NCBI RefSeq assembly: GCF_026107645.2
Contig: NZ_JAPCHV010000018.1
Span: forward strand, 41,791 to 105,790
Direction of reading: 5' to 3'
Length of the DNA: 64,000 nucleotides
Origin: Flavobacterium sp. MFBS3-15
Lineage (GTDB): Bacteria > Bacteroidota > Bacteroidia > Flavobacteriales > Flavobacteriaceae
Part shown: positions 53,277 through 62,055 of the stretch, piece by piece
How positions within the stretch are numbered: position 1 is the stretch's first letter
Layout of the letters: every line of letters begins with the position of its first letter
Translations under genes and position numbers: made by a program
The notes under the pieces: model-generated
What the model was told of the DNA's origin: nothing
The model's database searches: none
What the model saw: only the letters and a program-made list of their open reading frames with translations

Positions 53277-54164
53277 ATGATAGATTTCATTAGACTTGTC
53301 TACGATGATAAAGAGGATATTGAGGAATATATTCTTCTCAAAGAAAACTTCGATAAGGTTTATACAATATTTGAATACCATAGTGGAGAAATCTTATATC
53401 CATATAAGGCTTCGTGTGAAAACATGGAAGTTGGTATTAATAACAAGGTGGTATTTATAAAGAACTCAATTCATAAACTCTATAATGTATTGGAAAATAA
53501 TGGAGAGCAGAATCATAATGATTTAACATATTCTAAGCTATCTGGAACTATAAACTATCTACGTAGTAAATTCATAGGATTGGATGATGCTAAGTTAACG
53601 GTTCTTGAATTTGGTTTAAACATAAGTACTCCTATCCCTGCTGAGGACATAATTAGAGGAAACATCATCAGGCATGGAGGAGAAGAATACAGCCATAGAT
53701 TGAAATTTAAAGGGAAAGGTGAGTATATGCAGTTTGACCATACTGACTATTATATAAAAGTGTATGACAAGGCTAAACAATACGGGCTTATAGACAATAT
53801 CCTCAGGTTTGAAATCAAATTTATAAGGAAAAGAGAGTTTAACAAACTTGATGTGTATAATATAACTGACCTTCTAAATAAAGATATATTACGGAGGTTA
53901 TTTGACTACTTACTAAAGAGGTTTGACAATATGGTTATCATTGATGACTTTTCGTATATAAGTTGTGAAGTCGACAAAGCTGCCCTTAATACCTATACAA
54001 GTAGACGCTACTGGACTGACCTATCAAAGCAATATAGTAGGCAAACCAAAAGTATACATAAGAAGAAATTTAGTGAACTATTAGCCAAGTATGACCTACT
54101 AAAGACAAGGAATAACCTTCGGCAGAGTCTCATTGATAAATTCCATTTTTTGATTAGTAATTAA
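53277..54164 (+). CDS. Possible replication protein (gene II/X-like)
   Basis: A 295-residue protein. The middle, KLTVLEFGLNIS and later YYIKVYDKAKQYGLIDNILRFEIKFIRKREFNKLDVYNITDLLN, resembles the core of phage/plasmid replication initiators of the gene II/X type, where a YDK motif and an LRFE strand are typical. I do not see a clear HUH motif, so the assignment is tentative. It starts four bases after the excisionase-like gene, and a 14-bp inverted repeat follows it. Confidence 0.5.
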   Translation: MIDFIRLVYDDKEDIEEYILLKENFDKVYTIFEYHSGEILYPYKASCENMEVGINNKVVFIKNSIHKLYNVLENNGEQNHNDLTYSKLSGTINYLRSKFIGLDDAKLTVLEFGLNISTPIPAEDIIRGNIIRHGGEEYSHRLKFKGKGEYMQFDHTDYYIKVYDKAKQYGLIDNILRFEIKFIRKREFNKLDVYNITDLLNKDILRRLFDYLLKRFDNMVIIDDFSYISCEVDKAALNTYTSRRYWTDLSKQYSRQTKSIHKKKFSELLAKYDLLKTRNNLRQSLIDKFHFLISN

Positions 54165-54167
54165 CAT

Positions 54168-54210
54168 GGTTGACATAATCCATATATTGTATTACAGGAT
54201 TATGTCAACC
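54168..54210. repeat. Perfect 14-bp inverted repeat between rep-like and integrase genes
   Basis: GGTTGACATAATCC (54168-54181) and GGATTATGTCAACC (54197-54210) with a 15-base loop. The outer half-sites GTTGACAT / ATGTCAAC equal the arms of the operator-like sites at 62822 and 62870. No T run follows. It could be an operator, an origin hairpin or a terminator. Confidence 0.85.
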
Positions 54211-54228
54211 TTATAAAACACATTTATT

Positions 54229-55491
54229 ATGAGTGCAAGTATAAGAATAAAACTCAAAGAAAAACCAACTAAGGAAGGGCTATATCCTATTGTTCTAAGC
54301 ATTATAAAAGACCGCAAAGCAAAAGTTATAGCACTGGGAATTAAATGCCTTAAAAAGGATTGGGATGAAGGTAGTAGTAAATTAAAAAAAAGTGATAATA
54401 ATTATGTTCAGCGTAATAGGATTTTACTACAAAGACAGGAGGAAGCCTTAAAGATAATAGATGAGTTTGAGTTAGAGAAGCTGGACTTTACCCTTACCCA
54501 ATTCGAGAGCAGATTTCGAGGAGCTAAGGACGTGAACATTTCAATGAAACAGTTTTGGGAAGAAAAGATAAATGACCTAAACTTAGCAGGCAGAACCGGC
54601 AACGCAAGGGCATATAAAGACACGATGACCTCTTTTTATAAGTTTGCTAAGAATGAGAAGCTAATGTTCAGAGAGGTCAATGTAGAGATGCTTGACAAGT
54701 ATGAAACCTATCTAAGAAGCACAGGTAGTAAAGATGGTGGGATAGGTGTAAGAATGAGAGAGCTTAGGGCATTATTTAACGATGGTATTAAAAAAGGCAT
54801 TGTTGATGAAAAATATTATCCCTTCAAAGCATATAAGGTATCTAAGCTTAAAGGAAAAGGGTTAAAACGTGCTCTAACACATAAAGAGATAAAGCTAATT
54901 GAGGAACTTGACGAGGAACAGCACCCAGAGTTAATACAGTCAAAGAAGCTGTTTATGTTCTCCTTCTACACAAGGGGAATGAACTTCTATGATATGATGA
55001 AGTTGACCTGGGATAACATACAAGGAAATTACATAGTGTATAGTCGCTCCAAAACTAAGGTTGGCTTTAGAATAGAGATTCTGCCCCCTGTGATGAAGAT
55101 ACTTGATGAATACAGAGATAGAAAAAGTACAACTAACTATGTCTTCCCGATACTCCTGCATCGAGACCTAACACCTGTTCAAATTGAGAACAGGAAGGCT
55201 AAGAAGCTTAAACAGTTCAATAGTGACCTTAAGAAAATTGCCGAAATACAAGGCATTTATAGTACCGTTACAAGTTATGTTGCAAGACACAGTTATGCAA
55301 CTATTCTGAGGTATTTAGGAGTCAGTACAGAAGCTATTAGCCAATCAATGGGACATAGTAATGTAGGTATTACAACTGCTTATCTTAAGGAATTTGAGCA
55401 AGATGATATAGATATTATCAACAGGAAACTCATAGAAGAATCTATTCCGATTTACAAAACTGATATTAACCAATGGCCTACCTCAGCGTAG
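54229..55491 (+). CDS. int: Tyrosine site-specific recombinase (integrase)
   Basis: A 420-residue Bacteroidota-type integrase with an N-terminal arm-binding domain (IRIKLKEKPTKEGLYPIVLSIIKDRKAK), a SAM-like core-binding domain (about 100-205) and a catalytic domain. Catalytic residues are visible: arginine in FSFYTRGMNFYDM, HxxR in YVARHSYATILRY, histidine in MGHSNVGITTAYL and the tyrosine in the same stretch (TAYLKEF). It catalyses integration at tRNA-Asn and, with the excisionase, excision. It ends inside a terminator. Confidence 0.95.
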   Translation: MSASIRIKLKEKPTKEGLYPIVLSIIKDRKAKVIALGIKCLKKDWDEGSSKLKKSDNNYVQRNRILLQRQEEALKIIDEFELEKLDFTLTQFESRFRGAKDVNISMKQFWEEKINDLNLAGRTGNARAYKDTMTSFYKFAKNEKLMFREVNVEMLDKYETYLRSTGSKDGGIGVRMRELRALFNDGIKKGIVDEKYYPFKAYKVSKLKGKGLKRALTHKEIKLIEELDEEQHPELIQSKKLFMFSFYTRGMNFYDMMKLTWDNIQGNYIVYSRSKTKVGFRIEILPPVMKILDEYRDRKSTTNYVFPILLHRDLTPVQIENRKAKKLKQFNSDLKKIAEIQGIYSTVTSYVARHSYATILRYLGVSTEAISQSMGHSNVGITTAYLKEFEQDDIDIINRKLIEESIPIYKTDINQWPTSA

Positions 55492-55499
55492 GCCTTTTT
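55475..55499 (+). terminator. Terminator at the end of the integrase gene
   Basis: Stem GGCCTAC / GTAGGCC with a six-base loop and five T; the integrase stop codon (55489-55491) lies in the 3' arm. Confidence 0.85.
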
Positions 55500-55512
55500 A
55501 TTTATTATAACT

Positions 55513-56370
55513 ATGAATTTAAGACAATCTCAAAGAAATAAGGCTAAAATCAAAATGGCCTTGCAGGGGCCAAGTGGCTCAGGCAAAAGTTTAAGTGCCT
55601 TACTTTTGGCACAAGGTTTAACAGGCAACTTATCAAAGGTTGCTGTCATTGATACTGAAAATGGCAGTGCAGACCTTTATGCGCATTTGGGTAAATACAA
55701 TGTGCTGCCTTTAGAGCCACCCTATTCTCCTGAAAGGTATATTGAAGCTATGGATGTTTGTATCAACGCAGGAATGGAAGTTATCATTATGGATAGCATC
55801 AGTCACTGTTGGGACTACCTCATAGATTATCATGCATCACTGCCAGGAAACTCCTTTACCAACTGGGCTAAAATTACTCCAAGGCAGAAAGCATTTGTTG
55901 ATAAGATACTTCAGGGGCAAGCTCATTTCATTTGTACCCTGAGGGTTAAGCAGGACTATGTACTTAGTGAGCGTAATGGCAAGATGGTGCCTGAAAAGGT
56001 AGGCCTTAAGGCTATACAAAGGGATGAACTCAGTTACGAGTTTACTTTAGTGTTCGATATAGACATAAAGCACTTCGCTACAGCATCTAAGGACAGGACA
56101 AACCTGTTTGAGGGTAAGCCACAGTTTATTATCAACTCACACACTGGCAGGAAAATACTTGAATGGTGCAATAGTACTATGACTAAAGAGCAGCTTAAGA
56201 TATTGGTTACTGAATGCAATACTATGGAAGAGCTGACAGACTTATTCAACAAGAACTTTGACGTAGCTAAAACCATTGAGGCAGACTTCGTAAATAAGAA
56301 AAACCTATTACAACAACTAACTAATCTAAATCATAAATCAAATGGAAACGGCACTCACACCAATCAATAG
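55513..56370 (+). CDS. Phage-type P-loop ATPase (Sak4/RecA-like)
   Basis: A 285-residue protein with Walker A GPSGSGKSLS (residues 19-28), Walker B VIIMDSISH (about 94-102), and an early IDTENGSADLY strand. This matches AAA-type ATPases of phages and plasmids that act with single-strand annealing proteins (Sak4 group). It overlaps the DUF3871 gene by 29 bases, a pairing common in Bacteroidota elements. Probable role in recombination or replication of the element. Confidence 0.82.
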   Translation: MNLRQSQRNKAKIKMALQGPSGSGKSLSALLLAQGLTGNLSKVAVIDTENGSADLYAHLGKYNVLPLEPPYSPERYIEAMDVCINAGMEVIIMDSISHCWDYLIDYHASLPGNSFTNWAKITPRQKAFVDKILQGQAHFICTLRVKQDYVLSERNGKMVPEKVGLKAIQRDELSYEFTLVFDIDIKHFATASKDRTNLFEGKPQFIINSHTGRKILEWCNSTMTKEQLKILVTECNTMEELTDLFNKNFDVAKTIEADFVNKKNLLQQLTNLNHKSNGNGTHTNQ

Positions 56371-57381
56371 TAATGAAACACAAATACTCCTAAGCCCAAA
56401 GCATGAGGAGAGACATGATGATATTGCTTTTGGGATTAGGAGTAATTACGTTCCTAAACAGACCATACATAAAAGTCCGTTTATTGTGGCTAACACACAT
56501 GAGGTTAGCCTTACTCATTTAAAAGAGGACTGTATAATTCCTGTGTTTACTAAAGACAATGAAATTACATTGTCACATCAGGAATTTATTGAAGTTACCC
56601 AAAAGTGCATTAGTAAGTTCTTTCCTGATGGCTCTTTTGAGCAACCTGAAGTAAGGGTAAGTCATCAAATTAAGGGAAGGACATCTGATGCATTGCATAT
56701 TGCCGCAAAAGACCTTCAGGAGCATCAGAGAACAACGTATTATGAGAGGATGGCTTTTATAATACGCATACCTGCAATCACAGAAACTGTCAACGGGAAT
56801 GACTTAAGCCTTACTGTAGGTGGTGTAAGAGCGTATAATCATGATAACCTCTATAGCAAAAAGACGCATGAGAGGTTTAAGTTCTTCATTGGGTTTCAGA
56901 ATATGGTTTGCTGTAACTTATGTATAAGTACAGATGGCTTTCAGGATGAAATAAGAGCAATGAGCACACTTGACCTTGAAGAGAAGATTACACAGGGCAT
57001 TGAGACATACAATCTCAGTCAACATATCCAAGCTATGAAGGACTTAACTGAGCATGAGCTTACAGAGAAACAATTTGCGCAACTCATAGGGAAAAGCAGA
57101 CTATATAATTTTTTGCCAAAAAAGGAGAAAGTGAAATTACCACAGTTGCTTCTGAATGATGGGCATATAAATACGGTTGCAAAAGATTATTACCTTGATG
57201 AGAGTTTTTGCCGGAATGAAACATAAGTCTATGGAATATGTATAACCTCTTTACAGGAGCTAATAAAGGCTCTTATGTAGATACATTTCTGCAAAGGGGA
57301 GTTAATGTCTTTGGTTTTGCTGAAGGCATTTCTAAAGCACTAAGTAGTAGTGATACCAACTACTCTTGGTTTTTGAGTTGA
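56342..57381 (+). pseudogene. DUF3871 family protein, frameshifted near its end
   Basis: The first 294 codons match DUF3871: FIVANTHEVSLTHLKEDCIIPVF, RVSHQIKGRTSDALH, LTVGGVRAYNHDNLYSKKTHERF and NLCISTDGF. The frame stops at 57224-57226 after CRNET, but the other frame continues the family sequence at once (SLWNMYNLFTGANKGSYVDTF through SWFLS, ending at 57381). Adding one base in the run of A near 57215-57220 would restore about 345 codons. Loss of about 50 C-terminal residues may or may not inactivate it; a sequencing error is possible. Confidence 0.85.
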
Positions 57382-57385
57382 AAAT

Positions 57386-57405
57386 GGCACCCACAAATGG
57401 GTGCC
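57386..57405. terminator. Hairpin between convergent DUF3871 and TIR genes
   Basis: Perfect eight-base stem GGCACCCA / TGGGTGCC with loop CAAA, between two convergent genes. AAAA precedes it on the plus strand, which reads as a T run for minus-strand transcripts. Confidence 0.8.
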
Positions 57406-57415
57406 TAATCATCAT

Positions 57416-58189
57416 TTAATTATTAATTACCTCAGCGATTTCATCAGCAATTTCTTCAATGGTAAAACTCGCAGTGTTTCTTGCAACCTTATCAGCAAGA
57501 GACGGGCTAAAATCCATCACCTCTTGTTTTGTAATATTATGCCACAGTGGCAACACAATCTGTTCACCACTTATAGATTTAGTAATTATACCATCTAATT
57601 CATAGTTTGTCCATCCCTTACGAATAAAGTTCTTAGACAAAACCACAATTCCGAATCTGCTATTAGCAAGACCTTTATCAATTTTCTGACGTAAACTATC
57701 TCCTATTCTAAGTTCAAATTCGTCATACCAAACTCTCAACTGTTTGCTCTGTAAAGCATGTGCCAATGGCCTTACAATATCGTCTTTATCCTCAGATGCG
57801 TGAGAAATAAATACATCATATTTCCTCACAATAGGTTCTTCTCCAAACTCTGATTGTATTTCCCTATCTTGTACTAATGAAGGCACATTCGAGAGCCTTG
57901 TTTGGCGAGCTTCTGGTAATATTCCAGGAAGTATTCTGACTGAAGAACTCACATTTCCAGCATATCCTCCTAAATCTATTGTAATATACCATTTCCCTGA
58001 GCGAGGTACAGGAATCTTAAACGGTGAACGCTTAACATGCCCTCCGTAAAATGTATGGCGTCTTCCAGATTTATAATGTGAAAAATTAGAGCTATCCATT
58101 AATTTAACGTTAGCAGAATTTCCCTTTAGGGTTACCTCTACTATTTCTCCTCCTTTTAATTGACCTAAGTCATACGATTGATATTTCAT
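57416..58189 (-). CDS. DUF1883-TIR protein
   Basis: A 257-residue protein. Residues 1-90 match DUF1883 (YDLGQLKGGEIVEVTLKGNSANVKLMDSSNFSHYKSGRRHTFYGGHVKRSPFKIPVPRSGKWYITIDLGG in outline), and residues 120-257 are a TIR domain: KYDVFISHASEDKD, then LRVWYDEFELRIGDSLRQKID with the likely catalytic glutamate in DEFELRIG, and FGIVVLSKNFIRKGWTNYEL. Bacterial TIR domains of this type cleave or cyclise NAD+ in phage defence. It is the second gene of a minus-strand pair, 29 bases after a metallophosphoesterase-NTPase gene. Confidence 0.9.
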   Translation of the reverse strand: MKYQSYDLGQLKGGEIVEVTLKGNSANVKLMDSSNFSHYKSGRRHTFYGGHVKRSPFKIPVPRSGKWYITIDLGGYAGNVSSSVRILPGILPEARQTRLSNVPSLVQDREIQSEFGEEPIVRKYDVFISHASEDKDDIVRPLAHALQSKQLRVWYDEFELRIGDSLRQKIDKGLANSRFGIVVLSKNFIRKGWTNYELDGIITKSISGEQIVLPLWHNITKQEVMDFSPSLADKVARNTASFTIEEIADEIAEVINN

Positions 58190-58218
58190 TTCTTTGTTCT
58201 AAGAAGTTTTACTTCCTA

Positions 58219-61200
58219 TTATTTCTCGTTTTTACTTTTATTAGATATACTCTGTAGTGTCTTTAAAGTAGTTTCAATATTCTTTTTAGAATTATCAATT
58301 TTCTTTGCTTGTGTTAAAGCAGCAGTTTCAATAAACTGCTTATTTGCATGTGAACTATAACTACCAAATAGTAGCATAGAAAACAATTTATACATTGAGG
58401 CATGTTTGAGGCTATTAATTTTAATATAAGAAATTGCCTCATCAATATATTTCTTATTATTCTTGATATCTAAATCAACAAGCATATAATATAGAACGAA
58501 TATCTTAAGTTCATTACCTTTGGTTGTCTTTAACTCTTCAATTTTATCTAAAAAGATATTTTCAAGATTATTTTGAGCTAACGCATCAAAAAGGAAATTT
58601 TGGATTACCAGAGGTATGAAGTTAGTAAATAATTTAAAAACATTTTCGTCAAAATCGGCCTTTTCATCATGTTCATCAATAATTAAAAAACAAAGATTAC
58701 AAGCGGATTCTAAAATAAAATCTAAAACTTTATTATTTAACTTGTCATCTGTTACATCCGAATTTCTATAAACTCTTGACATAATAAAAAGCACTTTTTC
58801 GAGATGATCTGAAATAGATTCTATTTTATCATACATTTTTTTCGGTCTTACATCACTATCTGTGCTTTGAAATTGTGACATTTCATCACTTACAGTATCA
58901 ATATCTTTTTTTACAAGAGTCTTAATACCTTTTTTGTAAGTAGATAACTTCAAGTTTAACGACGATGTTTTAGTGATTAAAATTTCATCAGCATTTCCAA
59001 TGCTCTTATAATAATCATTTGTTTCCTTAAATAATCCAGAAGATTTATCAAGAATTTGAGTTAAAAAATCTGAATCACGTTTATTAAATCCAGAAACCAA
59101 TTCGAGTTCATTTCCAAACGACAAATAAAAATGGTCATCTTGAATGACTTCATCTCGGCTCCTCTTGTTGTCTTTCAGATAGTATGCAATAAAATATTCA
59201 AAAACTCCTTTTAACCGAAAAGTATATTGGTCTTCATTAACCTGTTTTAGTATTCCTTTTTCATATATTAAAGTTAATAGAGCTTCCGTAGTGATAACAA
59301 GTCTTTTGTTTCTAACTTTATATTCTTCAATAAAATTAACAAGTTTCGCGTATTTGATATTATAGTTCGATTTATGATATTCTTTCACTAAATGGTTTGC
59401 TAATTCACCTAAAAATATCTTCAAAGTTTCATATTCAATTTTAATTTGTTTATCTGTAACAATGTTTTGCCTATCCAATAGATTGTCAATATATAGTTGG
59501 ATTAATTCAAAATTGTTGTGGAAATTTTGTTCATTAGTGTTATTAAAAATCCATAGAAATAATGAAACAGTCCAATAGTTAAGAGGTAAATTTAATTGCT
59601 TAAAAATTGATTTAATTTTTTTAATGATTTCTTCTGTCTTTTCAACATCACATTTAAGAGTTTTTTCGGTAATACTTCTTACGTGTTTTGATGTAAGATT
59701 GTGAATGTATAGTTTTATATGCGTTGTTGAGTCTATGGATATTTCCTGAAAATCGCTTAAAATATTTTCATCGAAAGTTGTAACATAAGTAACGTTTTTA
59801 TTGTTAGTTATAAAATCTGCTATTGTAGTCTTAAAATTGGTGTCACATTTATTATAATCATCTAAAAGAAGCCTTAAATGATATTCGTTCTTTAATTGTT
59901 GAAAGAATGATTTATTAATTTGATACGTGCGTATAAAAATATCCTCTATAGTCAATTCCTTCATACTCTTTGCTCCACAATCAATGTAGATTGGAAGAAC
60001 CTTGTAAAATGATATATTTTTTAAGTAATGAACAAATAGATTGTACAGAATTGCAGTTTTACCAAATTTATCCTTTCCATATACAAAATAATTATTGTCA
60101 AAATCTTCTTCAATCTCCTTTAAAGTTACCGTTTTAGCAGAATTTGAAGTTCTGGCAATGCTATTTATTGAGGTTGAGGAAGTTGTTTTTAATATCGGCT
60201 CAGAAAATAAATCTTCAAATGTTGATAATGACTTCGAGTTGTTTACGAAAATCTCTTTAGCCTTATTTAACTCAATATCATATAATTTCAAAACCTTTTT
60301 TCTAAAATCAAGAAGTTCCCTCTTCTTATCATCAACGGGAATTTGTATATTAAATGGATATCCATTAGGATATGCAAGAAATTCACTATCGATTTTAAAT
60401 TTTTTAAGTTCCATACTCATGTCATCGATATCAATGTTAATAATTGTAAAACCGACATATTCGTAATTATTAATTTTTGATAATGATGCATCTGAACAGA
60501 CAGTTACTATTCCGTCAGAATTCTTAGTTATGGATGTATTTAGAGATTTGTGTGTATGGCCGTAAAACAATGCGTGAAAATTATCATATATCAAATCTTC
60601 AATTAATATACGATTCCAATATCTTAAATCGGTTAGAGGGTGATGCAATAGTAAAATCTTAAAGCTTTCTTTTGGCAACTTCAAAATAATGCTTTTTAAC
60701 GTTTCAGAAGGAAATAGTAAATTTCCGGCATCAGTACTTGAATCATTCGCCCTCCATGCTGTATTGATAGAGACTATATATACATTTTTATTATGGAATA
60801 TCCTTTTATGAATTGTATATAAATCCGATAAAATATCCACTTCAGTATCATCTAATTGATTTTTCTCATAAAAATGTTTTTGAAATTCAAGATAGTTTTT
60901 AATGTTTTCCAAGCTGGCATTATATTGATTCTCATCTTTTAAAAAACTATTCAATTCATCTTCAGTTTTAAGATTGAAAAGTTTTTCAGTAATAACGGAC
61001 ATCTCTTGGTTCCTATAAACGTCATGGTTTCCACAAGTTATAAATATATTTTTATGGGGTATATTAAATTTGGTGGAAAGTTGAGTTAGTAAAATTTCCT
61101 CTGCTTTTAAAAAATCATCATATGACTTGCCGGAAAATACTAAGTCCCCTGTAAAATAAATATATTGAATGCCATGGTTTTTAGTCTCTTCATATATTTT

Positions 61201-61278
61201 ATTTACAATTTTACTTATACTATAGTTCGTTGAGCTCGTATCTTTAAAATGTAAATCTGTCAAATGTAAAATTTTCAT
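58219..61278 (-). CDS. Metallophosphoesterase-STAND (NACHT-like) NTPase
   Basis: A 1019-residue protein starting MKILHLTDLHF at ATG 61278. Residues 1-285 are a calcineurin-like phosphoesterase with all five metal motifs: D8-L-H10, GD at 44-45, GNHD at 83-86, HH at 212-213, GHTH at 240-243. A linker follows, then a P-loop NTPase: Walker A GKDKFGKT (401-408) and Walker B LLLDD (470-474), in the NACHT/STAND style. The rest (about 520-1019) is helical and probably the sensor. No signal peptide. STAND proteins of this layout detect phage proteins and switch on an N-terminal effector; here that effector would cut phosphoesters. It is co-directional with the TIR gene. Confidence 0.87.
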   Translation of the reverse strand: MKILHLTDLHFKDTSSTNYSISKIVNKIYEETKNHGIQYIYFTGDLVFSGKSYDDFLKAEEILLTQLSTKFNIPHKNIFITCGNHDVYRNQEMSVITEKLFNLKTEDELNSFLKDENQYNASLENIKNYLEFQKHFYEKNQLDDTEVDILSDLYTIHKRIFHNKNVYIVSINTAWRANDSSTDAGNLLFPSETLKSIILKLPKESFKILLLHHPLTDLRYWNRILIEDLIYDNFHALFYGHTHKSLNTSITKNSDGIVTVCSDASLSKINNYEYVGFTIINIDIDDMSMELKKFKIDSEFLAYPNGYPFNIQIPVDDKKRELLDFRKKVLKLYDIELNKAKEIFVNNSKSLSTFEDLFSEPILKTTSSTSINSIARTSNSAKTVTLKEIEEDFDNNYFVYGKDKFGKTAILYNLFVHYLKNISFYKVLPIYIDCGAKSMKELTIEDIFIRTYQINKSFFQQLKNEYHLRLLLDDYNKCDTNFKTTIADFITNNKNVTYVTTFDENILSDFQEISIDSTTHIKLYIHNLTSKHVRSITEKTLKCDVEKTEEIIKKIKSIFKQLNLPLNYWTVSLFLWIFNNTNEQNFHNNFELIQLYIDNLLDRQNIVTDKQIKIEYETLKIFLGELANHLVKEYHKSNYNIKYAKLVNFIEEYKVRNKRLVITTEALLTLIYEKGILKQVNEDQYTFRLKGVFEYFIAYYLKDNKRSRDEVIQDDHFYLSFGNELELVSGFNKRDSDFLTQILDKSSGLFKETNDYYKSIGNADEILITKTSSLNLKLSTYKKGIKTLVKKDIDTVSDEMSQFQSTDSDVRPKKMYDKIESISDHLEKVLFIMSRVYRNSDVTDDKLNNKVLDFILESACNLCFLIIDEHDEKADFDENVFKLFTNFIPLVIQNFLFDALAQNNLENIFLDKIEELKTTKGNELKIFVLYYMLVDLDIKNNKKYIDEAISYIKINSLKHASMYKLFSMLLFGSYSSHANKQFIETAALTQAKKIDNSKKNIETTLKTLQSISNKSKNEK

Positions 61279-61312
61279 AATGAGCAAAAGGAATTTAAAG
61301 TTCTTAATTTTT

Positions 61313-61320
61313 CAAATATA
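61313..61320 (-). promoter_or_regulatory. Candidate -7 element for the NTPase-TIR pair
   Basis: Minus-strand TATATTTG, matching TAnnTTTG, 34 bases upstream of the ATG. TTG sites upstream are 14 or 26 bases away, neither ideal. Confidence 0.45.
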
Positions 61321-61581
61321 TGTATATATTATAACAAATTGACGAGCAAATATTCAGTAAAATATCAACAACAACTGATATTGCCTTGTTGTCTATAAAT
61401 TGTCTATAAAATTTAGCAACGTAGTTGGTCAACGATTTTAACTTATAATAAAGAGAGCTTAATCTACTATTACACTTCCCCCACCCCTCCAATTTCGAAA
61501 TTCCTATCCCCCCCTCAAAACCCTCACTTATCATGAGTGTGCCACAATAAGGCACAAATGAATAACTCAAAATTTTAAAAA
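61321..61581. other. Noncoding region rich in repeats and palindromes
   Basis: No convincing gene lies here. It holds two direct copies of TTGTCTATAAA (61389 and 61400), two C-rich tracts (61477-61489 and 61506-61513) around the perfect palindrome AATTTCGAAATT (61491-61502), and a hairpin GTGCC/GGCAC near 61540-61555. C-rich tracts are unusual in this A+T-rich element. It separates divergent genes and could hold promoters or an origin. Confidence 0.6.
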
Positions 61582-61956
61582 ATGGTAAGAATCATTAATT
61601 ACAAGGAAAGAACATCTGAGGATGGGAAAAACTTCTTTGTACTGGAAGTGCAAGGAGGCATTGAAATGGTAAGGTCACATCAAACAGGTAAATTTTATGC
61701 TACTGCACGAAAAGCAAGCATTACATCAACTTTTGATGAGCTAACATGTAAGGCCTTAATCGGAACTGAAATGCCGGGTAAAATTAGCAAGGTTGAATGT
61801 GAGCCTTATGAATACACAATCAGAGACACAGGAGAGATTATTACCTTGACCCACAGGTTTGATTACGAGCCTGATGATGCACCTGTGGCGAAGTTTACAA
61901 AGGCTATGCCTGTTGAGAAGTCTGAGGCTACAATAGACACGTTCATAAACTGGTAA
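61582..61956 (+). CDS. Hypothetical protein of Bacteroidota mobile elements
   Basis: A 124-residue protein (VRIINYKERTSEDGKNFFVLEVQGGIEMV...). A beta-rich first half and an acidic, proline-containing end suggest a small nucleic-acid-binding protein, perhaps OB-fold like, but I cannot confirm this. Similar short proteins often accompany replication and RadC genes in such elements. No neighbour is closer than 99 bases. Confidence 0.68.
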   Translation: MVRIINYKERTSEDGKNFFVLEVQGGIEMVRSHQTGKFYATARKASITSTFDELTCKALIGTEMPGKISKVECEPYEYTIRDTGEIITLTHRFDYEPDDAPVAKFTKAMPVEKSEATIDTFINW

Positions 61957-62007
61957 TGAAGAAGCCTTTTCTAAAAATGGCTTCCTCGAAAAAATACATT
62001 AACTACT

Positions 62008-62041
62008 ATAGCCAAGACTTGATAAAACAAGTTTTGGCTAT
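62008..62041. repeat. 14-bp inverted repeat upstream of radC-like gene
   Basis: ATAGCCAAGACTTG and CAAGTTTTGGCTAT (one G-U pair) with a six-base loop, ending 14 bases before the ATG. It may be a terminator for the upstream gene or a 5' leader hairpin. Confidence 0.72.
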
Positions 62042-62055
62042 TAATATAGTCAACT

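Noticed and set aside
53277..54164. Relaxase (mobilisation protein)
   Set aside because: No histidine-hydrophobe-histidine triad or other relaxase motif is visible; the YDK and LRFE pattern fits replication proteins better.
57416..58189. Classical Thoeris ThsB
   Set aside because: The protein has a DUF1883 domain before the TIR domain, and no ThsA-type SIR2/SLOG partner is present.
61304..61570. Minus-strand reading frame of 88 codons upstream of the large NTPase gene
   Set aside because: It runs through palindromes, tandem repeats and C-rich tracts, has low-complexity ends and no recognisable domain; treated as noncoding.
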